Source: an uncultured cyanobacterium
Lineage (GTDB): Bacteria; Cyanobacteriota; Vampirovibrionia; Gastranaerophilales; Gastranaerophilaceae
Direction of reading: 5' to 3'
Assembly (NCBI GenBank): GCA_945487905.1
Contig: CALYTW010000008.1
Coordinates: forward strand, 1 to 36,925
Length of the DNA: 36,925 nt
Shown here: positions 36,331-36,925 of the stretch, piece after piece
Layout of the letters: each line of letters starts with the position of its first letter
Numbering within the stretch: position 1 is the first letter of the stretch
Position numbers and translations under genes: made by a program
The notes under the pieces: generated by a model
Database searches by the model: none
Told to the model about the DNA's origin: nothing
The model's input: the letters and a program-made list of their open reading frames with translations, nothing else

Positions 36331-36925
36331 ATGTTAAAAAAGATTTTTTCAAAAACTTGCATACATTCAGTATTGATTGTGATATCAATTTTATCAATAT
36401 TTCCTTTTGTATGGCTGATGTCGACATCATTCAAAGGGGTAAACGAAGACATTTTTGCGTATCCGCCTCAAATTATTCCACAGGATTTTACTGTTATAAA
36501 TTATGTTGATGTTTGGCATAAAGTCAATTTTATGGGATATTTTTGGAACAGCGTAATTGTGGCCGGATTAACAGTAATACTAAATTTAATTTTATCTTCC
36601 CTTGCGGCATACCCGCTTGCAAGAATGAATTTTCGGGGTAAAAGGATTGCTTTTTTTAGCATTCTTGCTACTATTATGATTCCGTTTCAGGCAATTATGC
36701 TTCCTGTATACATAATAACACTCAAGCTGCATTTAATGGACAGCGTAAACAATTTTGCAGGGTATTTAGGTCTTGTAATGCCTTTTGCAGTAAGTGCTTT
36801 CGGAATATTTTTAATGCGACAGGCATTTTTAAAGATACCGCGAGAAATTGAAGAAGCAGCGATTATCGACGGGTGCAATGTTTTCCAAATGTTTTTAAAC
36901 GTCGTTATTCCTATGATTAAGCCCA
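36331..36925 (+). CDS. ABC transporter permease, carbohydrate type (MalG/UgpE-like), N-terminal part; runs off right edge
   Basis: MLKKIFSKTCIHSVLIVISILSIFPFVWLMSTSFKG...SSLAAYPLARMNFRGKRIAFFSILATIMIPFQAIMLPVYII...EEAAIIDGCNVFQMFLNVVIPMIKP. Confidence 0.92.
   Translation, partial: MLKKIFSKTCIHSVLIVISILSIFPFVWLMSTSFKGVNEDIFAYPPQIIPQDFTVINYVDVWHKVNFMGYFWNSVIVAGLTVILNLILSSLAAYPLARMNFRGKRIAFFSILATIMIPFQAIMLPVYIITLKLHLMDSVNNFAGYLGLVMPFAVSAFGIFLMRQAFLKIPREIEEAAIIDGCNVFQMFLNVVIPMIKP

Noticed and set aside
1-36925. CRISPR array, prophage or defence island
   Set aside because: No regularly spaced direct repeats with spacers, no cas-like, capsid or restriction genes seen; only decayed fragments

Overview
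AT-rich bacterial chromosomal window. Gene content and style suggest a non-photosynthetic cyanobacterial relative (Melainabacteria/Gastranaerophilales-like); this placement is inference from FTLAEVLIALGIIG prepilin, a cyanobacterial/plastid-style tRNA-Glu, flagellar genes and low GC. Main blocks: (1) RND efflux operon (partial RND pump and MFP); (2) lineage-type hypothetical proteins, tRNA-Pro, a split chromate-transporter pair and an SDR; (3) a flagellar/type-III export operon: FliM/FliN-like double-SpoA protein, FliO-like, FliP, C-terminally extended FliQ, a small secreted secretin-N-domain-like protein, FliR; followed by a prepilin and an EF-hand protein; (4) polyprenyl glycosylphosphotransferase, CheR-like methyltransferase, tRNA-Glu, map, candidate rpoZ, a membrane protein, rpmE, tRNA-Arg plus a defective tRNA-Arg copy, and an IS5-type transposase remnant; (5) fusA, serS, rimO, a split spc-operon tail (rpsE-rpmD-rplO-secY), HIT protein, ORF6N pseudogene, speE, matrixin-like protease, ileS, a DAACS symporter and a partial ABC sugar permease. 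The most notable signals are the unusual export operon, the tRNA-Glu with A53:U61 and U72, dispersed repeats that reach into coding sequence (a 19-nt repeat inside ileS, and a repeat forming the C-terminus of the symporter), and several decayed mobile/toxin-like genes. All family calls are by eye; no database search was possible.
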